From positions 3,461,272-3,525,271 of the forward strand of contig OZ025876.1 of the NCBI GenBank assembly GCA_964019415.1: DNA of 64,000 bases. Reading direction: 5' to 3'. Source of the DNA: Ianthella basta (lineage: Eukaryota; Porifera; Demospongiae; Verongiida; Ianthellidae). Each line of letters begins with the position of its first letter. The stretch's first letter is position 1. This document shows, piece after piece, positions 11,534 through 21,894 of the stretch. Below the pieces are notes generated by a model that worked only from the letters and a program-made list of their open reading frames with translations, had not been told where the DNA came from and ran no database searches. A program made the position numbers and the translations under genes.

Positions 11534-11824
11534 CGTTGACAGAGGAACAATCTTCTCCTACGACGAGCTAGATTGAATCAAATTCACCCAGATGTACTAC
11601 ACTTGGCTGAAGACCCAGATTTCCATTCTGGATCAGCACAAAGCACTTTTGAGGAAGGACTGGGGATCATAGAGCCACGTACACAGAACTGTCCTCCACA
11701 TGAAACTAGATGCCATCTCAAACTTCCACAAATTGCGCCCAGTGCCTTGGCAATCAAAGATGCTATTGGACAGGATCTTGACCAAAAGGAAAGGGGATCA
11801 TAGAGCATATCGTGTCCAATAATT

Positions 11825-12135
11825 ATTACAGACAATTAGGGCCCTTACATTTGAAAACCTTTGAAATGGCTAAGGGCACGAAAGAAAGGTGGCGCTGTCA
11901 GGAATCATTTTATACAGCAATTATCCCTACCTTATCAACGGAATCACTTGAAGCAAGTCATTATAAGGGCACAGAAGGGGGTGGTTGCCATGGGGCATTG
12001 TAGCTCAGTGGCTAGTGCACTGGCAGCTAAAGCCAGAGGACCTGGGTTTGACTCCTGGCGCTGCCACCTTTATTTTGTGCCCTTAGCCATTTCAAAGGTC
12101 TTCCGACATAATGGCCCTAATTGTGTCCATAAATG
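11825..12135. repeat. Foldback element enclosing a tRNA-like sequence
   Basis: The left arm 11,825-11,900 (GACAATTAGGGCCCTTA, ACCTTTGAAATGGCTAAGGG, CACGAAAGAAAGGTGGCGCTG) is the inverted counterpart of the right arm 12,052-12,130. The right arm overlaps the 3' end of the tRNA-like sequence. The left arm therefore looks like an inverted copy of a SINE tail without its head. Confidence 0.8.
11994..12066 (+). tRNA. tRNA-like sequence, anticodon position CTA (likely SINE head or tRNA pseudogene)
   Basis: Exactly 73 bases, folding as a class I cloverleaf. Acceptor stem GGCATTG/CGCTGCC (one mismatch, one wobble); D-stem GCTC/GTGC (one mismatch) with loop AGTGGCTA; anticodon stem CTGGC/GCCAG (perfect) with loop AGCTAAA; a 5-base variable loop; T-stem CTGGG/CCTGG (two wobbles) with loop TTTGACT; discriminator A. 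The A box TAGCTCAGTGG is perfect and the B box GGTTTGACTCC has one change. A TTTT terminator follows at about 12,073. The base before the anticodon is G rather than the near-universal U33, so a working tRNA is doubtful. Position inside a foldback argues for a tRNA-derived SINE. Confidence 0.6.
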
Positions 12136-12139
12136 TGGG

Positions 12140-13090
12140 CATGATAGTATCAGTCTTCAGAGCTAGGAGAGCCCCATCCATCAGGTTCTCCAATGCTGAG
12201 ATTACGCTCAGATTCTGCGTTAATCAAGATGGATGCTGTCATCAAGGCACCACCCCCAAAGAATACTTCTGAACTCCACACGTTCTGGGATAGGTAAAGT
12301 ACTACAGAAATTACTCCCACATTTCTCCACTATTTTAAACCATCTCAATCACCTTCTCATAGCTGATGTGCAGTGGAGTTGGGCTCAGGACTTTCATAGA
12401 AAAGATGGATCACCTAGCCATGTCCACCAACAGTCATGCCAGAATCAGCCCATTGGCGTTAATATACAAATTACCTCTATGCATCAATTTAAATGTGTCT
12501 TACATTAACTATTACCCTAGGAGCATATAAATTAGCACTTTGCATGTGCAGTACACAACAATAAAGGGCTAATCAAAACTCTGCCAAATCTACAATCCCC
12601 AAACATTATAGGCATACCAAACACCTTCTCCATAGGGCCTTTAAATCAATGGAATTATTTATCAGACACCATAATCTATCTATTTAGGAGCGACCCCAAT
12701 AATAATTGCTAGTCCTATCTCACTGTATTATCACGCTTCAGTGAAAGTAGCCAAACAGCAAAGACAAAGAAAAATTAAAGGTAATAGATAGGCTTCTTTC
12801 AACGTATTGAATATGGCAGTGCCCACAAAGCGAGCCTGGAGTACACATTAAAGTAAAGTGTCACTGGCTGCTGCTACCCCATTTGTGCTTTTCATATTCT
12901 TCTCATTCCCACTGAAAGTTAGTACATGAAGCAGGGCTCCTATGGACTTAGCATGAGGATTCACTTACCGACGTGAAGGGTGAGGGTCTGTGTCAAGCAT
13001 GGCAATCTAACTGTCACCACGTAATAGTTTGAAGTTTGCGTTCACATGTATTAACATACCCCAATGCCACTATTTTATTGCAATCGCATA
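12140..13090. other. Unassigned intron sequence
   Basis: No exon, ORF family or window-internal repeat recognised. Confidence 0.5.
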
Positions 13091-13094
13091 CAAA

Positions 13095-13685
13095 TACTAG
13101 GGCATACATTAAAATGCAACCAGCCTCGCTTGAATGTATATAGCTAGCTATTTCAGTAAAGTACAGTGCATGAGCAGAACTTAGCCAGGGCAAGTACATT
13201 TTGGGCCCTAGAACTGTAATCTGCTTTCACTAGCTGTCAGAAAGAGGGATAGCAAGCCAGACGAAGCACTGGATGGCAGCTGGGCAATTGACGTCTACAT
13301 ATTTGGAGCTGCACAGGAAAGCCCGTCCCTGCTGAGCTAACACAGTGTGCGTTGTGCGCTTCACCCAAGGGAACAGTGGAAATGTTCCCGGCCACGTGGG
13401 GCAAATGACATAAGTCAATATGGCGGAATCACCAACAGGCGTGTAGCCCTCGCTGGAGCAATGGGCAACGTTAACAACAATCTGAATGCAGCGTGCAGCG
13501 ATGAAGTGGAGTATTGAGCAGTTTCGTGGCCAATGGTGGCCAAGTAGAGCGTTTTGTTGTCTTGAGTGCCCACGGAGTACACCGGGCTATTGTGCAATCT
13601 AGGTGTCTTGGGTTGACAGGGACGAATATACATATATACATACATATATACAAACGGGAGATGACAATGCATCACGCTTACTTAC
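13095..13685 (+). repeat. Dispersed repeat R2, copy 1
   Basis: About 590 bases matching 52,206-52,815 in order: GGGCATACATTA, GCAACCAGCCTCGCTT, TTTGGAGCTGCACAGG, ATATGGCGGAA, CCAACAGGCGTGTAGCCCTCG, and a TATA-rich end followed by GACGACAACxC-like text. Open frames on the minus strand are similar in both copies but no family was recognised. Confidence 0.8.
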
Positions 13686-13689
13686 TAGC

Positions 13690-14503
13690 AGAGAGGCCCG
13701 CTTTTGGCGAGCTACGGCGCCTGATGCCTGTCCACCGATGCCCTCAGCAACCATGTTACTGCTAATACAGCTAAAAATGATGATTATCAGTTTAAAGAAC
13801 GACAGCCAATCAAGTCCGGTAAAAATCGGAAGTCAACGGGGACAATAATTAGAAAATGGCGGTCGTCCACAAAAAAAGCGGAAATACACGGATAACTCTC
13901 AGCAAACTTCAAGACGGGCAACGTCAACCCCGCTATAACCTGACCGCAAATGCCCCCAGGAACCACAGCGAGTTTGATGGCAACAGAGCAAGAAACGCAT
14001 GCGTGTATCCTGGACACATGGACAGACACTTTTGGCTTTATACATTAGATGTGTACAGTATAACACTATGCTCTATATTCTGTACCATCTTCATTATGGG
14101 ATTAAGAAAGGCACTTTAGCCAGCTGAAGTAATATCACAGCCATAGTCCATTGGATATGCAAAAGGTTAATAAACTAGTATTAAAAATATTCCGTTAAAA
14201 TATAAAAGCATTCAGGAATGGGTAGCAGAGAAAGCACAGAAGCACGCAACAGGAACTCAGCACTTCAATATACCTCAATTCTGTGGAGTTCCGCCAGCAT
14301 TCCTAATTCCCATGTAAAATCATACACATTCTGGGGGTCCATTTGATTCACTAAAGACCATCGTTTAATTTGGCGTAACCACCCTTACTATACAATTGTT
14401 GCCATTTCACGTTGCATCCTTAACAGTAGCTCCTGTGTGAGCTACTGCTGAAGTAATGCAAAAGCACAATGGCCCTCTGCTAAGGTATATGTAACAATCT
14501 TAC
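13690..14503. other. Unassigned intron sequence before exon 6
   Basis: Contains an 87-codon plus frame (13,856-14,119) with no recognised family. Nothing else supported. Confidence 0.5.
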
Positions 14504-14652
14504 CCAGTTCCGTAGGCAACCTTTCCATTTCCATTATGTACTTCAGCAACTCCCGCTGCAATAGCAGAGGCAACAGCCGACAAGACACCTGGCATTCCAT
14601 GAAGATTGTGCACACCACAAGTGTCTTGAAGGAACACACGACCCATCAATGG
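14504..14652 (-). CDS. Rh50: Rh transporter exon 6 (second pore histidine)
   Basis: Residues 357-405 plus two bases. The core QDTCGVHNLHGMPGVLSAVA contains H371, equivalent to the second histidine of the conserved pore pair. It ends VAYGTG with donor GTAAGA. The acceptor is TTTTTAG. It is separated from exon 5 by only 98 bases, the one compact intron of the gene. The 149-base length fits the phase 2 acceptor of the next exon. Confidence 0.94.
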
Positions 14653-14750
14653 CTAAAAATGCAAGAAAGGGACATGCCTGCATCCCCTATGCCATAAATA
14701 TGCATACAGACACCTACAAGCACCTACATACTAATAATAAAGTCACATAC

Positions 14751-14888
14751 TGAGATAAATCTGTATCCGATTACGGACAAAAATCCAGCTGAGCAACCAA
14801 CAAGCAATGCTCCCCATGGCTGAATTGCCATATCTGCCACAGAGCCCACCGCGACACCTCCAGCCAGAGTTGCATTTTGCACGTGAAC
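14751..14888 (-). CDS. Rh50: Rh transporter exon 5
   Basis: Exactly 46 codons (residues 311-356), phase 0 at both ends. It begins [20 protein letters not shown], the Rh membrane-segment signature, and continues [23 protein letters not shown]. The acceptor AATAG precedes GTTCAC and the donor is GTATGT. No defects. Confidence 0.95.
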
Positions 14889-15094
14889 CTATTAAATGGC
14901 AAGTAAGCAACAACACAAAGCTACAAGTTAGCAAAGTGCAATATATTATACTAGCTACTACATGACTTCAATGAAGTATGGCATATTTACTGCACTCAAC
15001 CTCAGGTGCTTCACACCCTTGGGTCTCATGCAGTAAATATGCCTTATCACATGATGATGCTATACATTAAAGGGCATACAGCTACATACAGTAC

Positions 15095-15359
15095 ACTAGA
15101 CATAATAAAAATTTTCTACAAAAATTGTAAGGATGTAGGGATGGCATAAAAAGACAGAAATAAGTAAAGGCTGTTACACAGCGGAGCATTAACCATTGTC
15201 CCTACATGCAAGAATGTCACACTGTATAGTCCTACACCCTTGAATGTAGGGACAATGGTTAAATGCTCCACTGTGTAACAGCCTTTACTTATTTCTGTCC
15301 TTTTTTATGCCATTCCTACATCCTTACAATTTTTGTAGAAAATTTCTATTATGTCTAGT
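15095..15359. mobile_element. Hairpin MITE R4, copy 1
   Basis: Ends ACTAGACATAATA / TATTATGTCTAGT. The inverted arms extend through TTCTACAAAAATTGTAAGGA, GCATAAAAA, ACAGAAATAAGTAAAGGCTG and AACCATTGTCCCTACAT almost to the centre. The element can therefore fold into a single long hairpin. The closest relative is at 31,151-31,398. Confidence 0.87.
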
Positions 15360-15396
15360 TTCTGTGCTTTTTATGGAGCATGAGCTAAGATGCATG

Positions 15397-15887
15397 ATAT
15401 AGCTAGCAATTTAAACTTCCTGTGTAGCTCCTGATAAAATTAGCAGCAGTTTGCATTTGAGACATTGTATTGGCATTGTAAATAATTCATTCCACAAGCC
15501 AAATGGCATACTAAGTCGTAGAGCAAGGCAAAGAATTCCACTGTGGAGCAAAACAATGGAAAAAGACAGAAATAAGTCAAGGCTGTTACACAGCGGAGCA
15601 TTAACCATTGTCCCTACATGCAAGAATGTCACACTGTATAGTCCTACACCCTTGAATGTAGGGACAATGGTTAAATGCTCCACTGTGTAACAGCCTTACT
15701 TATTTCTGTCCTTTTTATGCCATAGCTAGCAATTTAAACTTCCTGTGTAGCTCCTGATAAAATTAGCTGCAGTTTGCATTTGAGACATTGTATTGGCATT
15801 GTAAATAATTCATTCCACAAGCCAAATGGCATACTAAGTCGTAGAGCAAGGCAAAGAATTCCACTGTGGAGCAAAACAATGGAAAAA
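15397..15887 (+). repeat. Tandem duplication of a ~165-base segment
   Basis: The segments 15,397-15,556 and 15,723-15,887 are nearly identical (TAGCTAGCAATTTAAACTTC to AAAACAATGGAAAAAG) and flank a MITE R4 core. With copy 1 of the MITE just upstream, the layout is MITE, S, MITE core, S. This is as expected from one unequal duplication with a deletion at the second junction. Confidence 0.85.
15557..15722. mobile_element. Hairpin MITE R4, core-only copy
   Basis: The central ~165 bases of copy 1 (from AAAAAGACAGAAATAAGT to CTTTTTATGCCAT) without the outer ends. It is bracketed by two copies of a ~165-base unique segment (15,397-15,556 and 15,723-15,887), which indicates a tandem duplication that includes the MITE core. 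Confidence 0.85.
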
Positions 15888-16339
15888 GGAGCCTCTGGAA
15901 ACTGTACGCAGCTGCTTGCAATGGCACCAGTCACGCCTGTTTTCATCCGGTAGAATTATGTAATTTGAAAATGGCACACACCTCACTTGGCCAAGTAGCA
16001 CGACAGGAGTTGTGGCAAGTGTTGTCTTTCGCACTAAATTGAGCTGCCTTATAACCTACAAAGGAATGCAGCCAGCCAAAAATGATGCAATATGGTGAGA
16101 AGTATTCTCCTGGTCCCTTTGGTCCATGAGCTACGGCTGTCAAAGAAGAAGAAGAAGAAATGTGAGAAAAGTCGAGGACGCTCTCTACATGTAGGCGCAA
16201 CTTTGCTGGAATGTAAGATTAGCCATGTGCATTGCTCAGTCCCCGCTTCCTCATGGTAAGCTTTGTTTGTTGGTTTTCAGTCAAGTTCAGGAGTAGTGCG
16301 ACTTTCCATTTGTATTACAGCATACAAACAACCACTGCC

Positions 16340-17715
16340 ATCCCTACATAGACAGCACTACCATGCTGTCTGATAAGAATGGGAGTAAGAAGTTGTGCAA
16401 GAACTATAGAGGGATCAGTCTGCTCAGTATCCCAGGTGAAGTCTTTGTGAAGACTCTAGATGCCAGAATATGCCAGGTGACAGAAGGTCAGGTGATGGAA
16501 GAGCAAGCAGGCTTTAGAGTGGGAAGAGGGTACAGAGACCAGATCTTTGTTATGAGACAGTTGGCAAAGAAGACTATTGAGAAGGATAGTAAAATGTATG
16601 CTGCATTTATTGACCTGGAAAGGCTTATGACAAAGTCTGGAGAGAAGATATGTGGAAGACTTTAGCTACATATGGAGTGTCAGGCAGACTTCTGAGAGCT
16701 GTGAACGCCCTGTACAACAACAGCAAGGCCTGGGTGAGAGTGGAAGATGAACTAAAAGAGTGTTTTGAGGTGCGGCAGGGAGTGAGGCAAAGATGTCCCC
16801 TATCCCCATGGCTATTCAATGTCTTTTGGACATGGTGACCCGAGAAGAAAGGGCATAGTCAGGGAGGAGTCAGACTGGACAATTGTACAATGCCGACCCT
16901 AATGTTCGCAGATGATACAGTCCTCCTTGCTGAGACAAAAGAAGATCTGCAACATAATGTTAAAGAGTTCGGCAAAGTGGTGAAGTGGCATAGACTGGCA
17001 ATGAACATGGAAAAGGCAGCAACAATGGTTTTAAGTAGGAAGCAGGTGGATCATAGTGTGGAGGTAGATGGCCGGAAACTAGAGAATGTAGGCGAGCAAA
17101 CATATCTGGGAGTGATTCTAAGTGAGGATGGGAGAATGGAGTGTGAGTTGGAGAAGAGAATTGATGCAACTTTAAGCGCAGCAGGGGCAGTCAGTAGCTA
17201 AGTTTTTGAGAGCAGAGAATTGAGTAGAAGTGAAAGATGCTGGTGTACTAGGTAATGATAGAGCCAACTTTGACGTATGGTGCAGAATCTTGGGTGTTAA
17301 AAGAGAGGGAGAAACAAAGAGTTCAGGCAGCTGAGATGAGAGTGCTAAGGAAGATAGCAGGAGTGAGGAGAAAAGATCACGGGAGAAATTACGATATTAG
17401 AGCACAGTTAAGGCAAGAAGGAATTGTGGAGCAGGTACGCAGAAAGAGAGAAGTCCGGAATAAACAAGTTGGATCTATTGCAGAGATGGTAATGAGTGGA
17501 GTTGTACCAGGGAAAAGACCAAGAGGGAGGCCAAGAAAGCGATGGAGTGATGCTTACTGATTGATGCCAAGTGTAGACTTTCCAGTATTAGTAATCTTTG
17601 GAATACCCTATAGTATCTAACCTATGATAATACTAAAGCTCAATTTTTCTGGTATGAACGACCCCCATGTGTTTCAGGGATTGTGTTCTAATGATGATGA
17701 TGATGATGATGATGA
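16340..17715 (+). pseudogene. RTE-like LINE, 3' half, frameshifted
   Basis: Reverse transcriptase parts in three frames: NYRGISLLSIPGEVFVK, EEQAGFRVGRGYRDQ, AFIDLERL, GVRQRCPLSPWLFNVF, FADDTVLLAETKEDL (catalytic FADD intact), TYLGVILSEDGRMECELEKR. The C-terminal part is YGAESWVLKEREKQRVQAAE, MRVLRKIAGVRR and GRPRKRWSD. About 130 bases of 3' sequence lead to a (GAT)n tail at 17,690-17,718. The endonuclease half is missing. Confidence 0.85.
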
Positions 17716-17827
17716 TGACAGCTACATACATATAGATATAAACATATGTATATACATATATCATGCAGCTGGTAACAAAGTTACCACATAACTGTAATCG
17801 CGTAAGAGCCCCCAACACTTCCATATC

Positions 17828-18250
17828 AGGAGGTTGGCCACGATTCTGATTGATTCTGACCCATTTATGACGTCACCGCGTACGAATAATACTACACAGT
17901 ATGCTGCACGATGGCTGCAAGTGACCAGGAAATTAGTAAGTGCAGAAGGGGTGACCAGTTTTGCATACCTTCCTTGTGCTTCCTACTATCTTTGCTTGCA
18001 CGTGAAGAAGCTCCCTTTCTCTCTGCCATCTACAGTCTCAGCAACATAGGGGTATGGGAGGGGTAGAGTCAATTTTAGATTCTGCTTCAGCAGTGCTTTT
18101 GAATGGTGTGCAATGTATGCTGATACCTGCAAGCTCGAGCGAGAAAGCGAGGGTCGCCCACAGTACAGAATATTACCGTGTGTATGTGTATAAACTCGCT
18201 ACATGTGTGCTTCCCGGCCACCATCACGTGATGCGTGGCCACCCTCCTCA
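17828..18250 (+). repeat. Dispersed repeat R1, copy 1 (promoter-like, with ATG and splice-donor pattern)
   Basis: Colinear with 46,906-47,360 at high identity. Contains TGACGTCACCGCG (a CRE core), then ATGGCTGCAAGTGACCAGG and, nine codons on, a GTAAGT donor-like site. Further shared blocks are GGGGTGACCAGTTTTGCATACC, GCTCGAGCGAGAAAGCGAGG and TCACGTGAT. No longer ORF follows. Confidence 0.8.
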
Positions 18251-18336
18251 GCCTCCATATATGGCTTTAAGGCGGGAACAGTGCGGCCATTTTTCCTATG
18301 CCACCTTCCATATGTATTAGATAGTAACAGAGTCAG

Positions 18337-18745
18337 CTAGAAGTCGAAAAGCTCTGCTGGGTCAATACCAGTAAGATCTTCGTAGTTTGAAACTATTGAA
18401 TTTGTTACTTGGAATATGGGTGGTAGTGAAGCAAACTGAAACGTGCAAGTGTTAAATGTACGCCGTTGAACCCTGATACGGACTGAGCAAGAAAGTGGTT
18501 GTGCGAACTTGCATAGCCATTTACACATTTTGGTCTTGTCGGTGGAGCTGAGAATGTTGTCCGGCACTGGATTCTCAGGGAAATTTGCATTTCTTGTGCT
18601 TGTCCAGTCCGAAAACAACTTCATACACTTCTGGGTGTCTAATGCAGTGTTTGGTGGACATATCCACACTTAAAATCTTCAATCTTATTCGTCTAAATCA
18701 AAATTGAAGTGATCTTGAGATTTTAGAGGTAAATCGTTCATTGGA
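18337..18745 (-). pseudogene. Possible Crypton/QRICH1-KIAA1958-like fragment
   Basis: The minus frame reads PNTALDTQKCMKLFSDWTS, PVPDNILSSTDKTKMCKWLC, KFA. This resembles the N-terminal region of Crypton-derived (tyrosine-recombinase-like) proteins, where a T.KC...F..W segment precedes a helix and KFV. Upstream (18,700-18,765) a short frame MAKRRLLPMNDLPLKS.. could be its start. The sequence after KFA shows no further match. Weak, by pattern only. Confidence 0.33.
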
Positions 18746-18774
18746 AGCAACCTCCTTTTCGCCATTCCTTATAC

Positions 18775-19185
18775 CCCATTTACACTAGCGCAATATTTCA
18801 GAACAGTCCAGTTCAGTACGGTACAGTATGGAAAACATGGCAAATGTGAACGGGTATCATACAGTACCGTAATGTAATATTACACTGCTTGTTGTGCTAT
18901 GCGGTCACTCTTGTGGACCAACTTTGCTGGACTACACACAGACGTTTCCAGGGCTCTAAAAAAGGTTATAGACGATAGACAACTACACTGAACAAGCTAC
19001 AGCAAAACAGCAAGAGAAAGCTGGTTGGTCTTTTGCTTTACATTCAGATCGCCTGACACCAGGCTGTCCCTGTCATTCATTGCTACATGTAAACAATTTG
19101 GATTATCGTACCATAGCGTACCATACCAGACTGTGTCATGCCGTATCATACCATACCATACCAGCATAGTGTAAATGTGGTTATG
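18775..19185. mobile_element. Possible MITE with CATTTACACTA ends
   Basis: CCCCATTTACACTA at the left and TAGTGTAAATGTGG at the right are inverted. Both flanks continue with imperfect TACGGTA/TACCATA runs pointing inward. TTAT occurs on both sides but close to the ends, so the target duplication is unclear. No coding region. Confidence 0.5.
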
Positions 19186-19279
19186 GTTTTCTCTTAGATG
19201 ATGCAACTGAATTCAATGAGCCTGTGCTTTATGGGGCATATGTTCTTGTGATAAACTACTTACTACATACCTACAATGG

Positions 19280-20030
19280 CGTGCAGTAGGATGGTTCATA
19301 GCAGTTGGTCCACTGCGTAGGACAGGTTGAAAGTTTTAATCACTGGGAATTTTACGCCAACCAGCCTTCTACACCAATGGTGTCTCAGGAGGCTAGGGTG
19401 CATCACGCCCTACTGATGCCCTCTTGTTGAAACCACAAGTGTTTCACTAGTGGTGGATACAAGTGCAGCTAGTCATCCTACCATCCATCAGTACGCCACA
19501 CTGATGAGCCCCAACTAGGGCAAAACAGCTGTCTGTGGCTCTACCATCTTTGTAGGATGACTAGCAGGGGAAGGCTGCAATCGCTGGTTGCCATCAATAG
19601 GGCGTGATGCCCCCAACCTCCTGAGACACCATTGATGTAGGAGGCTGGTTGGCGTAATATTCCCAGTGATCAAAACTTTCAATGGCGTGCAGTAAATGCC
19701 ATATGCCATTGGAGGCATGTAAATCTACACCAATGGTGTCTCAGGAGGTTGGGGGCATCACGCCCTATTGATGGCAACCAGCGATTGCAGCCTTCCCCTG
19801 CTAGTCATCCTACAAAGATGGTAGAGCCACAGACAGCTGTTTTGCCCTAGTTGGGGCTCATCAGTGTGGCGTACTGATGGATGGTAGGATGACTAGCTAC
19901 ACTTGTATCCACCACTAGTGAAACACTTGTAGTTGGCGTAATATTCCCAGTGATCAAAACTTTCAATGGCGTGCAGTAAATGCCATATGCCATTGGAGGC
20001 ATGTAGATAGTAACTAGTCGTACTACATCA
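19280..20030. repeat. Foldback repeat R7, locus 1
   Basis: A segment (TACACCAATGGTGTCTCAGG, GGCATCACGCCCTA.TGATG, TAGTCATCCTACAAAGATGG, AGAGCCACAGACAGCTGTTT, GGGGCTCATCAGTGTGGCGTA) appears three times in alternating orientation (about 19,330-19,500, 19,510-19,700 inverted, 19,730-19,935). Part can pair as long hairpins. The same unit forms the array at 48.9-49.7 kb. Confidence 0.8.
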
Positions 20031-20404
20031 AAGGCGTGTAGTAAGAGGCTTATCACAAAGTAATCGTACTCCATTTTAGTGCGCCTCACTGGGGAGCTGC
20101 GCAAGAACTGGTGGTAATTTTGTCATAGGACAGGGCAAAAGTTGCTTCATATCCACTCCTCACTGCCACAGTAGTACCTTCTAGCAGTGTACAATGGTGA
20201 CAAGGACTTCTGCACCAACGGAGGCCTGTCTGAGCCATTCTGGGAGAGCTGCAACCTGTGGCAGTGGTAGGCATTGTCACGAGTGACACACAAATGCGCG
20301 GAGATGCACCAAGGCTTAGAATCGTTGCTTTGGCTTAGCTGGATTGCGCATGCTCGGAAAGCTAAGCTCAGTCCCGCATCACAAGAGAAGCAAAGCGGCA
20401 AGGA

Positions 20405-20895
20405 ATGGATGTGATGTATTGGCACCAGTTGCATGTCCTGCTATTTTCCTGGAGTAAAAGCATTCTGCAGACCAGAGACCCTTGTCTCTTCAGTCAGCCG
20501 ACAAGCAACCCCTACTTTGGTAACTGGCCAGCCAGTGACTGCTGGGTCTTCAGCAGGACAGCCAGGCTCTGCATCCAGAACAAGCCCTGGGGAGAAAGAA
20601 CGCAAACCAAAGAAGAAGCGAAAGAGGACCACAAAGTTGCAGAAAGCAGAAAAGGCAGGAAATGCAATGGTGATGAAATTGATTGCGGCAAATGAGGAAG
20701 CAGGAGAGATAGACTGGATTGGGAAAAGAAAATGCATGAACTGGAGGATGCAAAGGAGGCGAAGAGAGCCAAGCAAGATTGCCAGCGGATGATGACGGCA
20801 ATGGGGCAGATGATGGGGATTTTTGCCCAATACATGGTTACAGGAGGCCATTATGGGACTGAAGTACAAAAACGTTGTATGGGGGTGGTGCTTTG
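20405..20895 (+). pseudogene. Degenerate Myb/SANT-partner-like C-terminal fragment
   Basis: A frame beginning CFPG..KAFCRPETL leads to KERKPKKKRKRTTKLQKAEK (basic stretch) and NAMVMKLIAANEEAGE. A one-base shift restores WEKKMHELEDAKEAKRAKQD, MMTAMGQMMGIFAQYMV. This is a basic region followed by a Met-rich coiled coil, the same layout as the end of the Harbinger partner at 36.8-37.0 kb, but not a copy of it. No matching transposase is nearby. Confidence 0.5.
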
Positions 20896-21115
20896 ATGTA
20901 TGACGTCATCGTGCAATAAAGAGAAGATACAGTTCAGGCCCTACACTACACAGAGTAGGTATACAGTTGTAAAGGTCAGAGCAGTGTAATACACTATTGA
21001 TCCAATCTGAAGCTCAATGTACAACCAATTGGTAATGAAGACAAGCAGCCCTGCACCACAGAATGGGTATGACATTACCCAGTTTGGGTGATTAGACTAG
21101 GTCACAACAGCTTAC

Positions 21116-21279
21116 CATATCAATTTTCCTTTTAACATCCACAAACATGGAAGTGATGAAGGCTGCTACAACACTGGCAACCATTGAGTAGTAAGTATTG
21201 ATGATTGCCCTGTACTGTGCATCTCCAGACGCCAAAGCTCCATTGAAACTAGGCCAGAAGAGCCACAGAAACAAAGTAC
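21116..21279 (-). CDS. Rh50: Rh transporter exon 4
   Basis: Residues 256 (completed) to 310. The signature GTLFLWLFWPSFNGAL is followed by GDAQYRAIINTYYSMVASVV, as in all Rh proteins, and ends KRKIDM. The acceptor is TTTACAG before GTACTT and the donor is GTAAGC. The exon is 164 bases and ends in phase 0. It lies 10.5 kb downstream of exon 3 in transcription order. The intron between holds two LINEs, a CR1-like fragment, a pogo-type MITE and a hairpin MITE. Confidence 0.94.
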
Positions 21280-21894
21280 CTGTAAATGATGTAGAATGGA
21301 ACACAGGAAAACGTGATACAAGATGAACTACTGGTGAATCAAACTAGAGCCACCATCCACTATACACAGTGTGGCATACAATCAGTCATCAATCAAGCAG
21401 TATTGCTGCTCATCTTATTAGGAGGTCGCCATAAGCACAATACAATTATAAAATAGCTAGCAGTGTGCATTCTGTCAATTAATATGGCACTTGCAGATGA
21501 CATGTACAAGGGATATTGCAAGAGGGGGCTTGATGAGCAAAGGTGGTAAGCACATGCATGTGGCCCTGTAGTGAGCACTTGCAAACAGTCACAGGATGCA
21601 GCTGAAAGTGTGAAGACTAGTCAGTGAGTTTTTCCAGGCACTTCCATTCCATTCTCCTATTCACCTCCCCAGTTATGATTTTTTGCTTTCCAAATCAAAG
21701 CAAAGTCTCTTTCCTTGCAGTGAACTGAAAAAGGTCCTCTTCCACAAAGATGGCTTGAATGACTATATTATATAATGTGCACATTGATGTGATACAACTG
21801 TATAAAGTATTATTTAATAATAGTTTGTCCTTTCCTATAATGAAATCAATCTGCATATGACTGTAAAAAATAGTTTGTAAAAAAACAGACAATG

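Noticed and set aside
13415..13675. 86-codon minus frame, with a 145-codon relative at 52,346-52,783
   Set aside because: Both lie in repeat R2. The frames share text only because the DNA is repeated, and they include the TATATACA simple tract.
20441..20869. 142-codon minus-strand frame
   Set aside because: Antisense shadow of the Lys/Met-rich Harbinger-partner-like fragment, whose plus-strand text is far more protein-like.
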